Numbered from the stretch's first letter, positions 49,940-57,743 are shown. The stretch: 64,000 nt of DNA from Fen-1362 sp049516395 (GCA_049516395.1 JBEKTD010000003.1:186001-250000); one strand, 5' to 3'. Program-made: numbers and translations. Notes: a model not told the origin generated them from the letters alone.

Positions 49940-50431
49940 ATGCGTCACAGAGTCGCAGGCAGACAATTGAGTCGAACAAGCGAGCATCGTATTGCGTTGC
50001 GTCGCAATCTGGCGGTAGCGCTTTTTGAGCACGAGACGATTTCGACGACCATCCGAAAGGCAAAGGAAGTAAAAGGTTTTGCCGAGAAGCTGATTACGCT
50101 TGCCAGGAAAGGAACGCTGGCGGCAAGACGGCAGGCGATTTCGCAGTTGGGCGACCGTAACATATTCAAGGATGAAGACGGCCAGCAGGTTCGCAAGGGT
50201 ACGATTATCGGCAAATTGTTCAGTGAGCTTGGTCCGCGGTATTTGGACAGGAAAGGCGGATATACGCGAATTATTCACCTGGCGAAAAGACGGCTGGGTG
50301 ATAACGGCGAGCTGGTTTTGCTTCAGTTGGTCGGTGCTGAACACGTTGAGAAAAAGCATAAGGGCGAAAAAGGCGAGCACTCCAAGGCCGGCAAAAAGGC
50401 CAAAACTGCCGCAGCCGGCGCACAGCAGTAA
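49940..50431 (+). CDS. rplQ: Large ribosomal subunit protein L17
   Basis: The 163-residue protein begins MRHRVAGRQLSRTSEHRIALRRNL and has FSELGPRYLDRKGGYTRI. It has a Lys-rich tail of about 30 residues beyond the core. It closes the alpha operon. Confidence 0.97.
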   Translation: MRHRVAGRQLSRTSEHRIALRRNLAVALFEHETISTTIRKAKEVKGFAEKLITLARKGTLAARRQAISQLGDRNIFKDEDGQQVRKGTIIGKLFSELGPRYLDRKGGYTRIIHLAKRRLGDNGELVLLQLVGAEHVEKKHKGEKGEHSKAGKKAKTAAAGAQQ

Positions 50432-50465
50432 GCCGTTGTTTATTATTCGGTGAGGGAGCCAGACA

Positions 50466-50882
50466 ATGGGCGTTCAGGATTGCATTTTCTGCAAGATAGT
50501 GTCGGGCCAGATACCGTCGGCCAAAATCTACGAGGATGAGGTTGTCGTCGCATTTCTCGATATCGGTCCAATCAGTGATGGCCATACGCTCGTAATGCCT
50601 CGTCAGCATTTTGAAAAGGTGCATAGCTGTCCGCCTGAGCTGCTTGGGCAAATCTGGACTCGTTTGGGGAAAATTGCCGGTGCGGTTGCCTCGGCAACCG
50701 GTGCTGATGGGTACAATGTGTTGTGCAACAACGGCAGGGCAGCGGGGCAGATTGTTGACCATTTGCATTTTCATATAGTGCCGCGTAAGACAGACGACGG
50801 CGTTTTTGCGCAGTGGCCTTCATATAAATACAGACCTGGCCAGGTGGAGATAATTGCCGAGAAAATCAGGAAACATCTGTAG
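50466..50882 (+). CDS. HIT-family nucleotide hydrolase
   Basis: The 138-residue protein has the histidine triad DHLHFHIVPR near residue 98-107 and the zinc/HINT start CIFCKIVSGQIPSAKIYEDE. HIT proteins of this type cleave phosphoramidates of AMP, acting as a purine nucleoside phosphoramidase. GGGAGCC precedes the ATG by a few bases. It is 34 bases after rplQ and probably co-transcribed. Confidence 0.92.
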   Translation: MGVQDCIFCKIVSGQIPSAKIYEDEVVVAFLDIGPISDGHTLVMPRQHFEKVHSCPPELLGQIWTRLGKIAGAVASATGADGYNVLCNNGRAAGQIVDHLHFHIVPRKTDDGVFAQWPSYKYRPGQVEIIAEKIRKHL

Positions 50883-50935
50883 CCGGTTTTATTCTTGCTG
50901 AAGAGGCAGTTTGGTGGTATTATTTTTCGAATGAC

Positions 50936-51009
50936 CGCGGGGTAGAGCAGTCTGGTAGCTCGTCGGGCCCATAACCCGGAGGTCGGAGGTTCGAATCCTC
51001 CCCCCGCTA
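50936..51009 (+). tRNA. Initiator tRNA-fMet (anticodon CAT)
   Basis: The sequence closely follows E. coli initiator tRNA: CGCGGGG acceptor, AGTCTGGTA D loop, three G-C pairs (GGG/CCC) next to the anticodon loop, and an unpaired first position (C1 opposite U72; E. coli has A72). The anticodon loop reads CCCATAA, so base 33 is C where U is nearly universal. CCA is not encoded. It is the left border of the integrated element. Confidence 0.93.
50963..50984 (+). other. Candidate attachment core in tRNA-fMet
   Basis: These 22 bases of the anticodon arm recur at 55280-55301 with two mismatches, both in the loop just 5' of the anticodon; the last 15 bases (CATAACCCGGAGGTC) are identical. Anticodon arms are known integration sites of tyrosine integrases. 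Confidence 0.5.
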
Positions 51010-51026
51010 TTGCGTAAATAACGCGG

Positions 51027-51053
51027 AACCAGCCACTTACGGCTGGTTTTTTT
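51027..51053 (+). terminator. Intrinsic terminator after tRNA-fMet
   Basis: AACCAGCC, a six-base loop and GGCTGGTT form a perfect eight-base-pair stem, followed by TTTTTAT. It ends the tRNA transcript 18 bases after the gene. Confidence 0.9.
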
Positions 51054-51364
51054 ATGTCAAAAAATAGTCGATTTTTGAGTTAGGCGTGCCGGTGACTTGT
51101 TTTGGCGTGTCGGTGATGTCTCCACTCAACGGGAAAACTCTTACTTGCGGGCTTATACCAGCTTCCATTCATATGCTCTCTGGGGGCAATCCCAACTTCG
51201 ATGTGACGTGCGTTCTGGTGGCCAGCTATCGGCCTTGCTGTGGATATAGGCAGCGTTGATATGCTACAGGAGAGGGGCCAACACACCGCTTACTCTCTGG
51301 ATGGAAAATCTCAAACGTATCAATAGGAATAACGCTTGGCGGTATATCGCTAAGCTCGATGACC
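51054..51364. other. Gene-free stretch with tandem motif near the tRNA
   Basis: I see no credible gene. A 28-base stretch at 51075-51102 matches 55347-55374 at 25 of 28 positions. Within it GCGTGCCGGTGAC (51084-51096) is repeated as GCGTGTCGGTGAT (51106-51118), 22 bases apart, two helical turns. These may be arm-type sites for an integrase or excisionase. A short frame ending at 51390 (MENLKRINRNN...) is too small to support. Confidence 0.5.
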
Positions 51365-52207
51365 TTATTCAGCAGAAACTAATCTGATAAACGGTTGATA
51401 ATTGATTTTCTCAATCTTCGGGCACACCTTTTCACAAAGGTCATTAACCAGCTTCGGTTCGTATTCACCCACAAATATCTTCTTTTCCAGCCTGTGTGCG
51501 GTCTGCACCAAGTAATAAATGAGAATAACCTTAAACTGGGGTTCTGAATAATAGAGGGTGTATAGAATTTTAGCTTTCAATCCGTCCCATTTATTTCTGG
51601 ATTCCAAATCAGAACAAATATCTAAAAAAATACTTACAAATAATTTCTGGGCCTCTGAAAGTTTGAAACGCTCATCGCAAGGATTTTTTAAAGATTCCCT
51701 AATAGTTCTGTCACCTGCTCCCAATCGCTGGTGTATTATTTCACGCACAACAACATCATAATCAACGGTTCTATCAAGAAGTTCACTCCATACCTTTTTG
51801 AGGTTATCTATCGGTACCGGAAAAGGCCTGAACATTTTGAACGTTCCGTTTATCAAACAAGGAATTCTAAGCGTAATTAAATCGTTACTGCTTTTCAGCT
51901 TACCAGACTGTTTCTCAGATTGAACGTATTCAATAGCCACCTTAAGGGATTCAAACTCCGCCCTGATTATTTCGGGTTCAATCTTCATCCGTGAACCAGT
52001 TCCTGTCTGTTTAATTACGGCACTACGGAAGGCAGGTATTTTATCCTCCCACTCATCTTTTCTTTCTACCACAATTTCGGGAGTAGCCCAGTGATGAAGC
52101 ATTGTCGAAAGAGCCTCAAGCTCTAAGCCAACCAAATCAATTCTGACTTCTTCAATTGGGTTACTTCCCTTTTTTTTCGGCTTGGTGGAATCAGTAAATT
52201 CTTTCAT
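51365..52207 (-). CDS. Hypothetical element protein
   Basis: I do not recognise this 280-residue soluble protein. It is charged and mostly helical, with no signal peptide, zinc motif or nucleotide-binding loop. Segments such as TMLHHWATPEIVVERKDEWEDKIPAFRSAVIKQTG and KLFVSIFLDICSDLESRNKWDGLKAKILYTLYY suggest a helical bundle. I chose ATG 52207, six bases after GAGGAC; the longer frame would cross into the divergent gene. It is transcribed away from the HTH-primase genes, 49 bases apart, the usual place for a regulator or accessory gene in small elements. Confidence 0.65.
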   Translation of the reverse strand: MKEFTDSTKPKKKGSNPIEEVRIDLVGLELEALSTMLHHWATPEIVVERKDEWEDKIPAFRSAVIKQTGTGSRMKIEPEIIRAEFESLKVAIEYVQSEKQSGKLKSSNDLITLRIPCLINGTFKMFRPFPVPIDNLKKVWSELLDRTVDYDVVVREIIHQRLGAGDRTIRESLKNPCDERFKLSEAQKLFVSIFLDICSDLESRNKWDGLKAKILYTLYYSEPQFKVILIYYLVQTAHRLEKKIFVGEYEPKLVNDLCEKVCPKIEKINYQPFIRLVSAE

Positions 52208-52243
52208 TCCTCTGTCCTCGGATGCGTTTCTTAACACCACTTC

Positions 52244-52249
52244 TATAAT
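52244..52249 (+). promoter_or_regulatory. TATAAT box immediately before the HTH gene
   Basis: A perfect TATAAT ends seven bases before ATG 52257, so transcription would begin at or next to the start codon and give a leaderless mRNA. No ribosome binding site precedes the ATG, which agrees. A convincing -35 is not visible. Confidence 0.35.
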
Positions 52250-52256
52250 CAGAAAT

Positions 52257-52544
52257 ATGTTTAACGGTAACGGCAAAATAACAACTGAACCAGAATACAT
52301 AGATTTGAGAACTTTGTCAAAGCGATTGACTTGTTCGCAACGAACCCTACGCAGTTGGATAGCGGACCCGAACATTGCTCTTCCAACTTACAAGGTCAAA
52401 GGAAAATTGTTTTTTTGCTGGGTTGAAGTTGTGCGGTGGCTTGAAAATTTCCGTCTAAAGCCCGTCGATTTGGACGCGATGGTAAACAAAATAATTTATG
52501 AATCAGGAAAGGGGCGCAGCAAAAATGGAAAAGGAAAGAACTGA
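52257..52544 (+). CDS. Small helix-turn-helix protein (excisionase/MerR-like)
   Basis: The 95-residue protein contains a winged-helix-like segment (YIDLRTLSKRLTCSQRTLRSWI ... LPTYKVKGKLFFCWVEVVRWLENF) typical of small excisionase or MerR-type DNA-binding proteins. In such elements this protein bends DNA at att or regulates the divergent promoter. ATG 52257 is preferred because the longer frame overlaps the divergent gene. Its end overlaps the start of the primase gene. Confidence 0.7.
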   Translation: MFNGNGKITTEPEYIDLRTLSKRLTCSQRTLRSWIADPNIALPTYKVKGKLFFCWVEVVRWLENFRLKPVDLDAMVNKIIYESGKGRSKNGKGKN

Positions 52545-53292
52545 ACTTTGGTGGTTGCGGGAATTAGGGCTTAATGTGCTGGATGATTCAAAAACAGAGT
52601 GGGTGTGCACCTGTCCATTCTGCACAGACGAGAAACGTCACTTTTACATCAATGAAAAAACTCTTTTGTTCGATTGCAAAAAATGTGGCGAGCAAGGCAA
52701 TTACCTGACACTGATGCGACATTTAGCGGAATGTCTGGCTGAGGATTTCTCTGACGATGACCTCGCTCGTTTGGCAAAGGACAGACAGCTTCCTAAAGAA
52801 GCATTTATCGGTTACGGCTTTGGTTGGACTGGTCATTTTTTTACGTTGCCGGTCAGAAATCCAGAAGGCGAAATCAATAATGTTCTTCGTTACAAACTGG
52901 GTGACAAACTCCGTTCGGCTCCTGATTGCAAAATGGGCTTATTCGGAGCACAACATCTCAAAGATGCTTCCAGAAAAGATGAAGCTATTTATTTGGTCGA
53001 AGGCCCTTGGGACGCTCTCGCCTTTGAGTGGCTGCGACGCAAAGTAAATCGTCCGGGCATTGTCACCGCCGTAATGGGGGCAGGCTATCTACCGGATGGA
53101 CTGGTTGGCCTTTTCAAAAACCGACAGGTGTTTGTGGTGCAGGATAATGATTCGGCTGGCGAAATAGGCGAAGTCCGTATCGCAACAAAACTGAAAGACA
53201 TAGCAAGTACCCTTTCATTTTTCAGGTGGAATGATGATGAACCCACCGGCAGAGATATTAGAGACATTATAACGGAGGTCTGCAATGGCTAA
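52525..53292 (+). CDS. Primase with zinc finger and TOPRIM domain
   Basis: The 255-residue protein has an N-terminal zinc finger (CTCPFC ... CKKC at about residues 26-52), as in DnaG/gp4-type primases, and a TOPRIM fold: IYLVEGPWDALAFEW (catalytic Glu) and VFVVQDNDSAGEIG (DxD region). It should make or help make primers for element replication. ATG 52525 has an AGGAAAGGGG upstream; ATG 52498 is an alternative adding nine residues. It overlaps the next gene by eight bases. Confidence 0.82.
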   Translation: MEKERTELWWLRELGLNVLDDSKTEWVCTCPFCTDEKRHFYINEKTLLFDCKKCGEQGNYLTLMRHLAECLAEDFSDDDLARLAKDRQLPKEAFIGYGFGWTGHFFTLPVRNPEGEINNVLRYKLGDKLRSAPDCKMGLFGAQHLKDASRKDEAIYLVEGPWDALAFEWLRRKVNRPGIVTAVMGAGYLPDGLVGLFKNRQVFVVQDNDSAGEIGEVRIATKLKDIASTLSFFRWNDDEPTGRDIRDIITEVCNG

Positions 53293-54694
53293 GGTCAAAT
53301 TTAAAGTTATTGAAAACAAATACATAAAATTGTGGGACGATATACACAAAAGGTTTGAGAAAAACACTAAACGACCGTTACAAAGCGTCGAGAAAAAGCA
53401 AGCCGATGAAATCTTCTTTTCCGATGGTAGATTTTCGCCAGTAGCTTTAGCTGAATCTATCAACAACGCAGTCGAACCCCTCGTATTTGTCGGAGGTTGT
53501 TTTTACCACTATACCGAAATCGGTATCTGGCAAGAATTGAGCGAACACGAACTTGGAAAATTAGCTTCGGAAAAACTCGGTCGTAATGCAAGGGCTTTTT
53601 ACATTGAGGAAACCATTAAGTTACTATCTTTCAACTTCAGCAAAAAGGCAGACGAATTTAAACCCACTCTGGGTTTTATCAACCTCCAAAACGGTATGCT
53701 CAATATCGCAACGGAAAAACTTGAAAAACATTCCCCGGAGTTCAATAGCCGTTCCCAGTTGCCTTATGATTTTGACACAACTGCCGAATATCCTCGATGG
53801 AAAGAATTCTTAAAACAAATTTTTGCTGATGACCCCGACAAAGCCAAAACTCTCCAACAGTGGTTTGGCTACTGCCTTACACCCTATACCTTTTTGCAAA
53901 AGTTCTTGATTGCCAAAGGCAGCGGTGCAAATGGCAAGGGTACGGCTCTACATATTTTGTCCTCACTTGTCGGCCAAGAAAATTGCTGTGCCATCTCGTT
54001 AATGCAAATGGAAAAGGACTCTATGCTTGGGACGCTTAAAGATAAGTTAGTCAATATATGTGGCGAAATTCGTACCAGCAACCTCATCGATACCGACCGG
54101 TTGAAAATCCTAACGGGTGAAGACCCCATAACGGTTGACCAAAAATATAAAAACGCAATCACGTTTACGCCCACAGCCAAACATATCTTCAGCGTAAACG
54201 AGCTTCCAAAATTTGCTGACAAAACCGAAGCGTTTCGACGGCGGGCAATTTTCCTGCCCTTCTTACAGACCTTCAAGGGCAAAAACAAAGACCCATACCT
54301 GAAAGAAAAATTGTCAAAGGAATTAGCAGGCATATTGCTTTGGGCACTTGAAGGATTAAGAGAATTGCTCAACACAAAGCATATTTACGAGTCAGATTCC
54401 TGTTTAAAACACAAGGCACGATTCTTTGAAATGCTCAATCCGGTACTGGCCTTTATCAATCGAGCGTGTGAGCTTTGCGACGAACAAAATAGGATTCAGC
54501 GGGCAGACCTTTACAAAGAATATCGCTGGTGGCACATAAGTAATGTTGGGGACTACCCATTGTCGAAACCAAGCTTTTTTGAAAGGCTCAGGGACGATTT
54601 CCCGCAAATTGCAGAGGGCAGGATTAATGGTGTGGATTATTTCAAAGGCGTCAAGGTAAAACAGTCGTTTCGGCCAAGAATAAAAGTACGATAG
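53285..54694 (+). CDS. P4-family primase-helicase (D5/SF3 type)
   Basis: The 469-residue protein has a D5-type N-terminal region (about 100-200: NLQNGMLNIATEKLEKHSP, WFGYCLTP) and an SF3 helicase domain: Walker A GSGANGKGT (212-220), Walker B region KLVNICGEI, and motif C KHIFSVNELP. Such proteins unwind the origin and drive replication of phages, satellites and plasmids. GGAGGT lies five bases before the ATG. The primase part is the separate upstream gene. The iteron-rich sequence directly downstream is the likely origin. Confidence 0.9.
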   Translation: MAKVKFKVIENKYIKLWDDIHKRFEKNTKRPLQSVEKKQADEIFFSDGRFSPVALAESINNAVEPLVFVGGCFYHYTEIGIWQELSEHELGKLASEKLGRNARAFYIEETIKLLSFNFSKKADEFKPTLGFINLQNGMLNIATEKLEKHSPEFNSRSQLPYDFDTTAEYPRWKEFLKQIFADDPDKAKTLQQWFGYCLTPYTFLQKFLIAKGSGANGKGTALHILSSLVGQENCCAISLMQMEKDSMLGTLKDKLVNICGEIRTSNLIDTDRLKILTGEDPITVDQKYKNAITFTPTAKHIFSVNELPKFADKTEAFRRRAIFLPFLQTFKGKNKDPYLKEKLSKELAGILLWALEGLRELLNTKHIYESDSCLKHKARFFEMLNPVLAFINRACELCDEQNRIQRADLYKEYRWWHISNVGDYPLSKPSFFERLRDDFPQIAEGRINGVDYFKGVKVKQSFRPRIKVR

Positions 54695-55050
54695 GGGGAA
54701 TTAGGGGAATGCACAAACGAGAAAACATTTTATATGTATTATGTACTACGTTACAGGGATACCTTAACAATGCATCCCAACAAAGTTTTTGTGAAAATCC
54801 ATTCCCCATATTCCCCCAGTTATGGTCTGTGGCTGCACCTAATGAAATTCACTTTTCTATCAAAGATTTAGGCAGGAACCCGATGCCTCTCAATGGGGCT
54901 TTGGATTTAGGATTTTATTCCAAAATACCGGCAATACCTGCGGTAAATAACGAGGGGAATATCATAATCCTATCCACTGTAGCTCCAGTGGTAAACCAAG
55001 GTATGTCCCCCCAGTATCGAGGGGGATAAACGGTAAGGATTTTCGTATCA
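54695..55050. other. Candidate replication origin with paired iterons
   Basis: The heptamer GGGGAAT occurs five times in 266 bases: twice direct, nine bases apart (54695-54701, 54704-54710), twice inverted, nine bases apart (54801-54807, 54810-54816), and once direct (54954-54960). Two hairpins follow (CCACTG/CAGTGG at 54974-54991, CCCCC/GGGGG at 55008-55025). The array begins at the primase-helicase stop codon. A short reading frame through it (54709-55029) has no recognisable features, so I treat the stretch as non-coding. Confidence 0.5.
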
Positions 55051-55528
55051 GGTGCTAAGAATAGCTAATGTTTTTGGACGCCAATATAATGGGTATTACA
55101 ATTGGTCAACAGGGCATAAAAAATAAGAATTTAAGCTGCTCGTTCAGCTTATGGGCAGGCCTTTGTGGCTGTTTGTTCAGAAGGGTCATAGGACTGGCCA
55201 ATGATAACGATTGTCGGTGGTTCATCACCGAAGCAAAGACGATTTTAGGCGGTAAAACAAAGCGATTTTGGTTTCCAATTCGGGTACATAACCCGGAGGT
55301 CAACATTCCTAAGTCGATTAGTGCGCTTGAGTTAGAGTTCTTACGATTGAGTTACGCTTGCCGGAGACTTGTTTATATGCCACTAAATCGTGTTCTTGTC
55401 GAAATAATTTTACACCGTATCTCGATTGTGTCGTATTGGTTACGGCTTTTTGGTCTCATAAATTTTGCAATATCGCCATATTTTTGTTAAAACATAGGTA
55501 GGATTGTCGATTATTTGGAGATTGTATT
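55051..55528. other. Gene-free att-like stretch before the integrase
   Basis: It contains the imperfect 22-base tRNA anticodon-arm copy (55280-55301), the 28-base repeat shared with the left end (55347-55374), and TTGAGTTA twice, 20 bases apart (55327 and 55347). The frame at 55068-55490 runs through all of these and has no recognisable features. Confidence 0.5.
55280..55301 (+). repeat. Second copy of the tRNA anticodon-arm core
   Basis: It matches tRNA-fMet bases 50963-50984 at 20 of 22 positions; the final 15 are exact. The T arm and acceptor do not continue, so this is not a second tRNA. It is the best candidate for the other attachment half. Confidence 0.5.
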
Positions 55529-56686
55529 GTGGGTGTTACCGTTCGTCAGAAACTCAAAGGCCGTGGCGAGCCTTGGTACGTTTTTATCCACCGGAATAAA
55601 ACCATCCGGTCGTATAAAATCGGGGACAAGCGGGCGGCTGATGCAACCGCAGCCGAATTAAGAAAAAATATGCTTATGGGCAAATTGAACCTGAACAACA
55701 ACGGCTCTTGCCCAGAATTTACCGACTATGCAAATCATTATGTCGAAGATTACGCCAAAACAGCCCTGAAAAGAAACACGTGGACAGGATATGAAGCCAT
55801 CGTTCGATTGCATCTTGGCCCAGCTTGGAAAGGTAAAAATTTAGATGAGATTAAACGGGCAGACGTGAAACAACTGCTATTACAAAAACAACAACAGGGC
55901 TTATCGTCCAAGACTGTTGAAAATATCAAGGCTCTAATCAGCGGCATATTCACACACGCCTATGAAGAAGAACTATTACAGACAAATCCTGCTTTAAAGC
56001 TTGGCCGGTTTATTAAGAAGCGGGACAGTCGAGAACAACTCAATCCTCTAAACAAAGAGCAGGTCAGCCGGTTCTTGGCTGTGGCACACAAAGAATTTAA
56101 AGAGCATTACCCCCTGCTGCTTTGTGCCTTTAGAACAGGTATGCGCCTTGGGGAACTTTTAGGTCTGGCGTGGGAGGATATAAATTTCGATTCAAACCGG
56201 ATTGCAGTAAGGCGTTCATTTAGTCACGGTTATTTTAGCTCACCCAAAAGCAGCAAAAGCAGATTCATTGATATGAGCAACCAGTTACGGCAGACGTTGT
56301 TAGAACACCGCATAAAGAGATTCCAGAAATTCAAAGGCAATCTGCCCGAATATGATTTGGGAAAAGATAAAATCCACTTGGTATTCCCAAACAAAGAAGG
56401 CAAGCCGCTCGACGGCGACGATTTTAGACACCGCGTTTTTTATCAAATATTTGAAAAGGCAAACCTGCCAAAATTCCGCTTTCACGATATCCGGCACACT
56501 TTCGCCAGCATACTGCTTTCGCAAGGCGAACCGCTAAATTACGTCAAAGAACAAATGGGCCACGCTTCTATCCAGACAACCGTTGACGTCTATGGCCATA
56601 TTGTTCCGGGTTCGAATAGGAACGCGGTGAATAAGCTGGACGATAACACTGGGCCTGAAATAAAGCTTGTTTCATCGGCTGGATAA
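55529..56686 (+). CDS. Phage-type tyrosine integrase
   Basis: The 385-residue protein has an N-terminal arm-binding-like domain, a SAM-like core-binding domain (about residues 62-160) and the catalytic domain with Arg206 (TGMRLGEL), a Lys in the SSPKSSKSRF strand, His319 and Arg322 (HDIRHTFAS), His345 (MGHAS) and Tyr355 (DVYGH). It is longer than Xer proteins and typical of phages and integrative elements. The start is GTG 55529, eight bases after GGAG. The last 25 bases of the gene are repeated at 56979-57004. Confidence 0.93.
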   Translation: MGVTVRQKLKGRGEPWYVFIHRNKTIRSYKIGDKRAADATAAELRKNMLMGKLNLNNNGSCPEFTDYANHYVEDYAKTALKRNTWTGYEAIVRLHLGPAWKGKNLDEIKRADVKQLLLQKQQQGLSSKTVENIKALISGIFTHAYEEELLQTNPALKLGRFIKKRDSREQLNPLNKEQVSRFLAVAHKEFKEHYPLLLCAFRTGMRLGELLGLAWEDINFDSNRIAVRRSFSHGYFSSPKSSKSRFIDMSNQLRQTLLEHRIKRFQKFKGNLPEYDLGKDKIHLVFPNKEGKPLDGDDFRHRVFYQIFEKANLPKFRFHDIRHTFASILLSQGEPLNYVKEQMGHASIQTTVDVYGHIVPGSNRNAVNKLDDNTGPEIKLVSSAG

Positions 56687-57004
56687 CTATAGTTTGTATC
56701 GAACCTTATCTTTGGAGATTAAAAAATGAGAATATTATTGTTTGTCGTAGGACTGCTGGTTTTCCTTGCTGGTGGTCTCACCCTTATATCTGCTCAAAGC
56801 TCAGTCGGCGAAATTGAAGGGCTGATACTATTCGCTACCTCAGCCATTCTTATTTCCGGTGCCGCGATTGTGGAGGGGACAATAATTATAAGGAAAGAGT
56901 TAAAAGAGATAAGCGAAAAAATAAAGAGCAAGTAGCTTTGGGGCTTTTTTAATGGGAAGGTTAATAATGCCGGACCTTAAATAAAGCTTGTTTCGTCGGC
57001 TGGA
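56658..57004 (+). repeat. Direct repeat of the integrase 3' end
   Basis: Bases 56658-56683, inside the integrase end, recur at 56979-57004 with one mismatch in 26. In the second copy the same frame reads NAGP, stop, IKLVSSAG, compared with NTGPEIKLVSSAG in the gene, so it is a decayed coding end and not a random match. The 69-residue gene lies between the copies. Confidence 0.8.
56726..56935 (+). CDS. Small two-span membrane protein
   Basis: The 69-residue protein has two hydrophobic segments (about 2-22 and 32-53) and a Lys/Glu-rich helical tail (RKELKEISEKIKSK). GGAG lies eight bases before the ATG. It lies between the two integrase-tail repeats. Family unknown; such small membrane proteins are common cargo or superinfection-type genes in elements, but nothing here shows that role. 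Confidence 0.6.
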   Translation: MRILLFVVGLLVFLAGGLTLISAQSSVGEIEGLILFATSAILISGAAIVEGTIIIRKELKEISEKIKSK

Positions 57005-57008
57005 CAAA

Positions 57009-57743
57009 CTATTTGCTGATGCTCATACCAAGAAAAGTCCGTTGCACATCTTTGTTAGCTACCAGATTTCTACTATTGTCGTGCATCACAATATGCCCGA
57101 TGTCAAATACATAAGCACGCTGGGAAACTCGCAAGGCCTCAACAGCGTTTTGTTCGACCAGTAAAATGCTTGTGCCGTTTTTACTGATTTCTTCAAGCTT
57201 GTCGAAAATCAATTCAACGTAATTAGGCGAAAGCCCCAGAGACGGCTCGTCTGCTAACAACAATTTTGGCTTAAGCATCAAAGCCCTGCCTATGGCAAGC
57301 ATTTGCTGTTCACCGGTCGAAAGGGTACCGGCCTTTTGGTAAAGCCGTTCTTTTAGAGGAGGGAAAAACGCCAATACGTTTTCCACATCGTTTTTTACAG
57401 CAACTTTATCATTCCGAGTAAACGCACCCATTTGAAGATTTTCCAAAACGGTCATCGTGGGAAAAACGCGTCTGCCCTCTGGTACTAAAGACAATCCTTT
57501 AGTAACAAGCTGGTCAGTTCTAAAATCCTTTATATTTTTACCCTCGAAGAGAATCTCGCCATTTTCGATAGTCCCCTCTATTGCTTTGAGCAGGCCGCTT
57601 ACGGCCTTTAGAGCGGTCGATTTTCCGGCTCCGTTTGGGCCTATCAATGCTATAATCTCCCCTTCGCTAACCCCAAAGGATACATCCTTGAGCGCAACAA
57701 CCGGCCCATATCGAACAGTCAGATTTTTTACCTCAAGAAGCAA
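57009..57743 (-). CDS. livF: Branched-chain amino-acid-type ABC transporter ATPase LivF
   Basis: The 244-residue ATPase has Walker A IGPNGAGKST, the signature LSTGEQQMLAIGRAL, Walker B LLLADEPSLGL and the H-like QNAVEAL, as in LivF. It pairs with LivG to power import through LivHM. TTG 57743 is the likely start: AGGAGG lies seven bases upstream. The TTG at 57761 would put that binding site inside the gene. It overlaps the livG end by 11 bases. Substrate is not fixed by the sequence. Confidence 0.88.
   Translation of the reverse strand: MLLEVKNLTVRYGPVVALKDVSFGVSEGEIIALIGPNGAGKSTALKAVSGLLKAIEGTIENGEILFEGKNIKDFRTDQLVTKGLSLVPEGRRVFPTMTVLENLQMGAFTRNDKVAVKNDVENVLAFFPPLKERLYQKAGTLSTGEQQMLAIGRALMLKPKLLLADEPSLGLSPNYVELIFDKLEEISKNGTSILLVEQNAVEALRVSQRAYVFDIGHIVMHDNSRNLVANKDVQRTFLGMSISK

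Larger units (their letters stand above)
50936..57004. mobile_element. Integrated element at the initiator tRNA (limits uncertain)
   Basis: Between tRNA-fMet and the liv operon lie a divergent gene, an HTH protein, a primase, a P4-family primase-helicase, a repeat-rich non-coding region and a tyrosine integrase: the parts of a small integrative element or phage satellite. No capsid, portal or conjugation genes are present. The left border is the tRNA. The right border is unclear: a 22-base near-copy of the tRNA anticodon arm is at 55280-55301, but the integrase lies beyond it, and an integrase-tail repeat is at 56979-57004. It may be two nested or tandem elements. Confidence 0.7.

Noticed and set aside
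51080..51286. 68-residue minus-strand frame in the left end of the element
   Set aside because: It has no domain or ribosome binding site and overlaps the tandem motif.
54709..55029. 106-residue open frame after the primase-helicase
   Set aside because: It lies over the paired iterons and hairpins. A G-rich stretch before the ATG could imitate a ribosome binding site but is itself part of the iteron. No domain is visible; it is kept as a candidate origin.
55068..55490. 140-residue open frame before the integrase
   Set aside because: It runs through the tRNA-core copy and the 28-base repeat, has no recognisable domain or ribosome binding site, and its composition resembles non-coding sequence.
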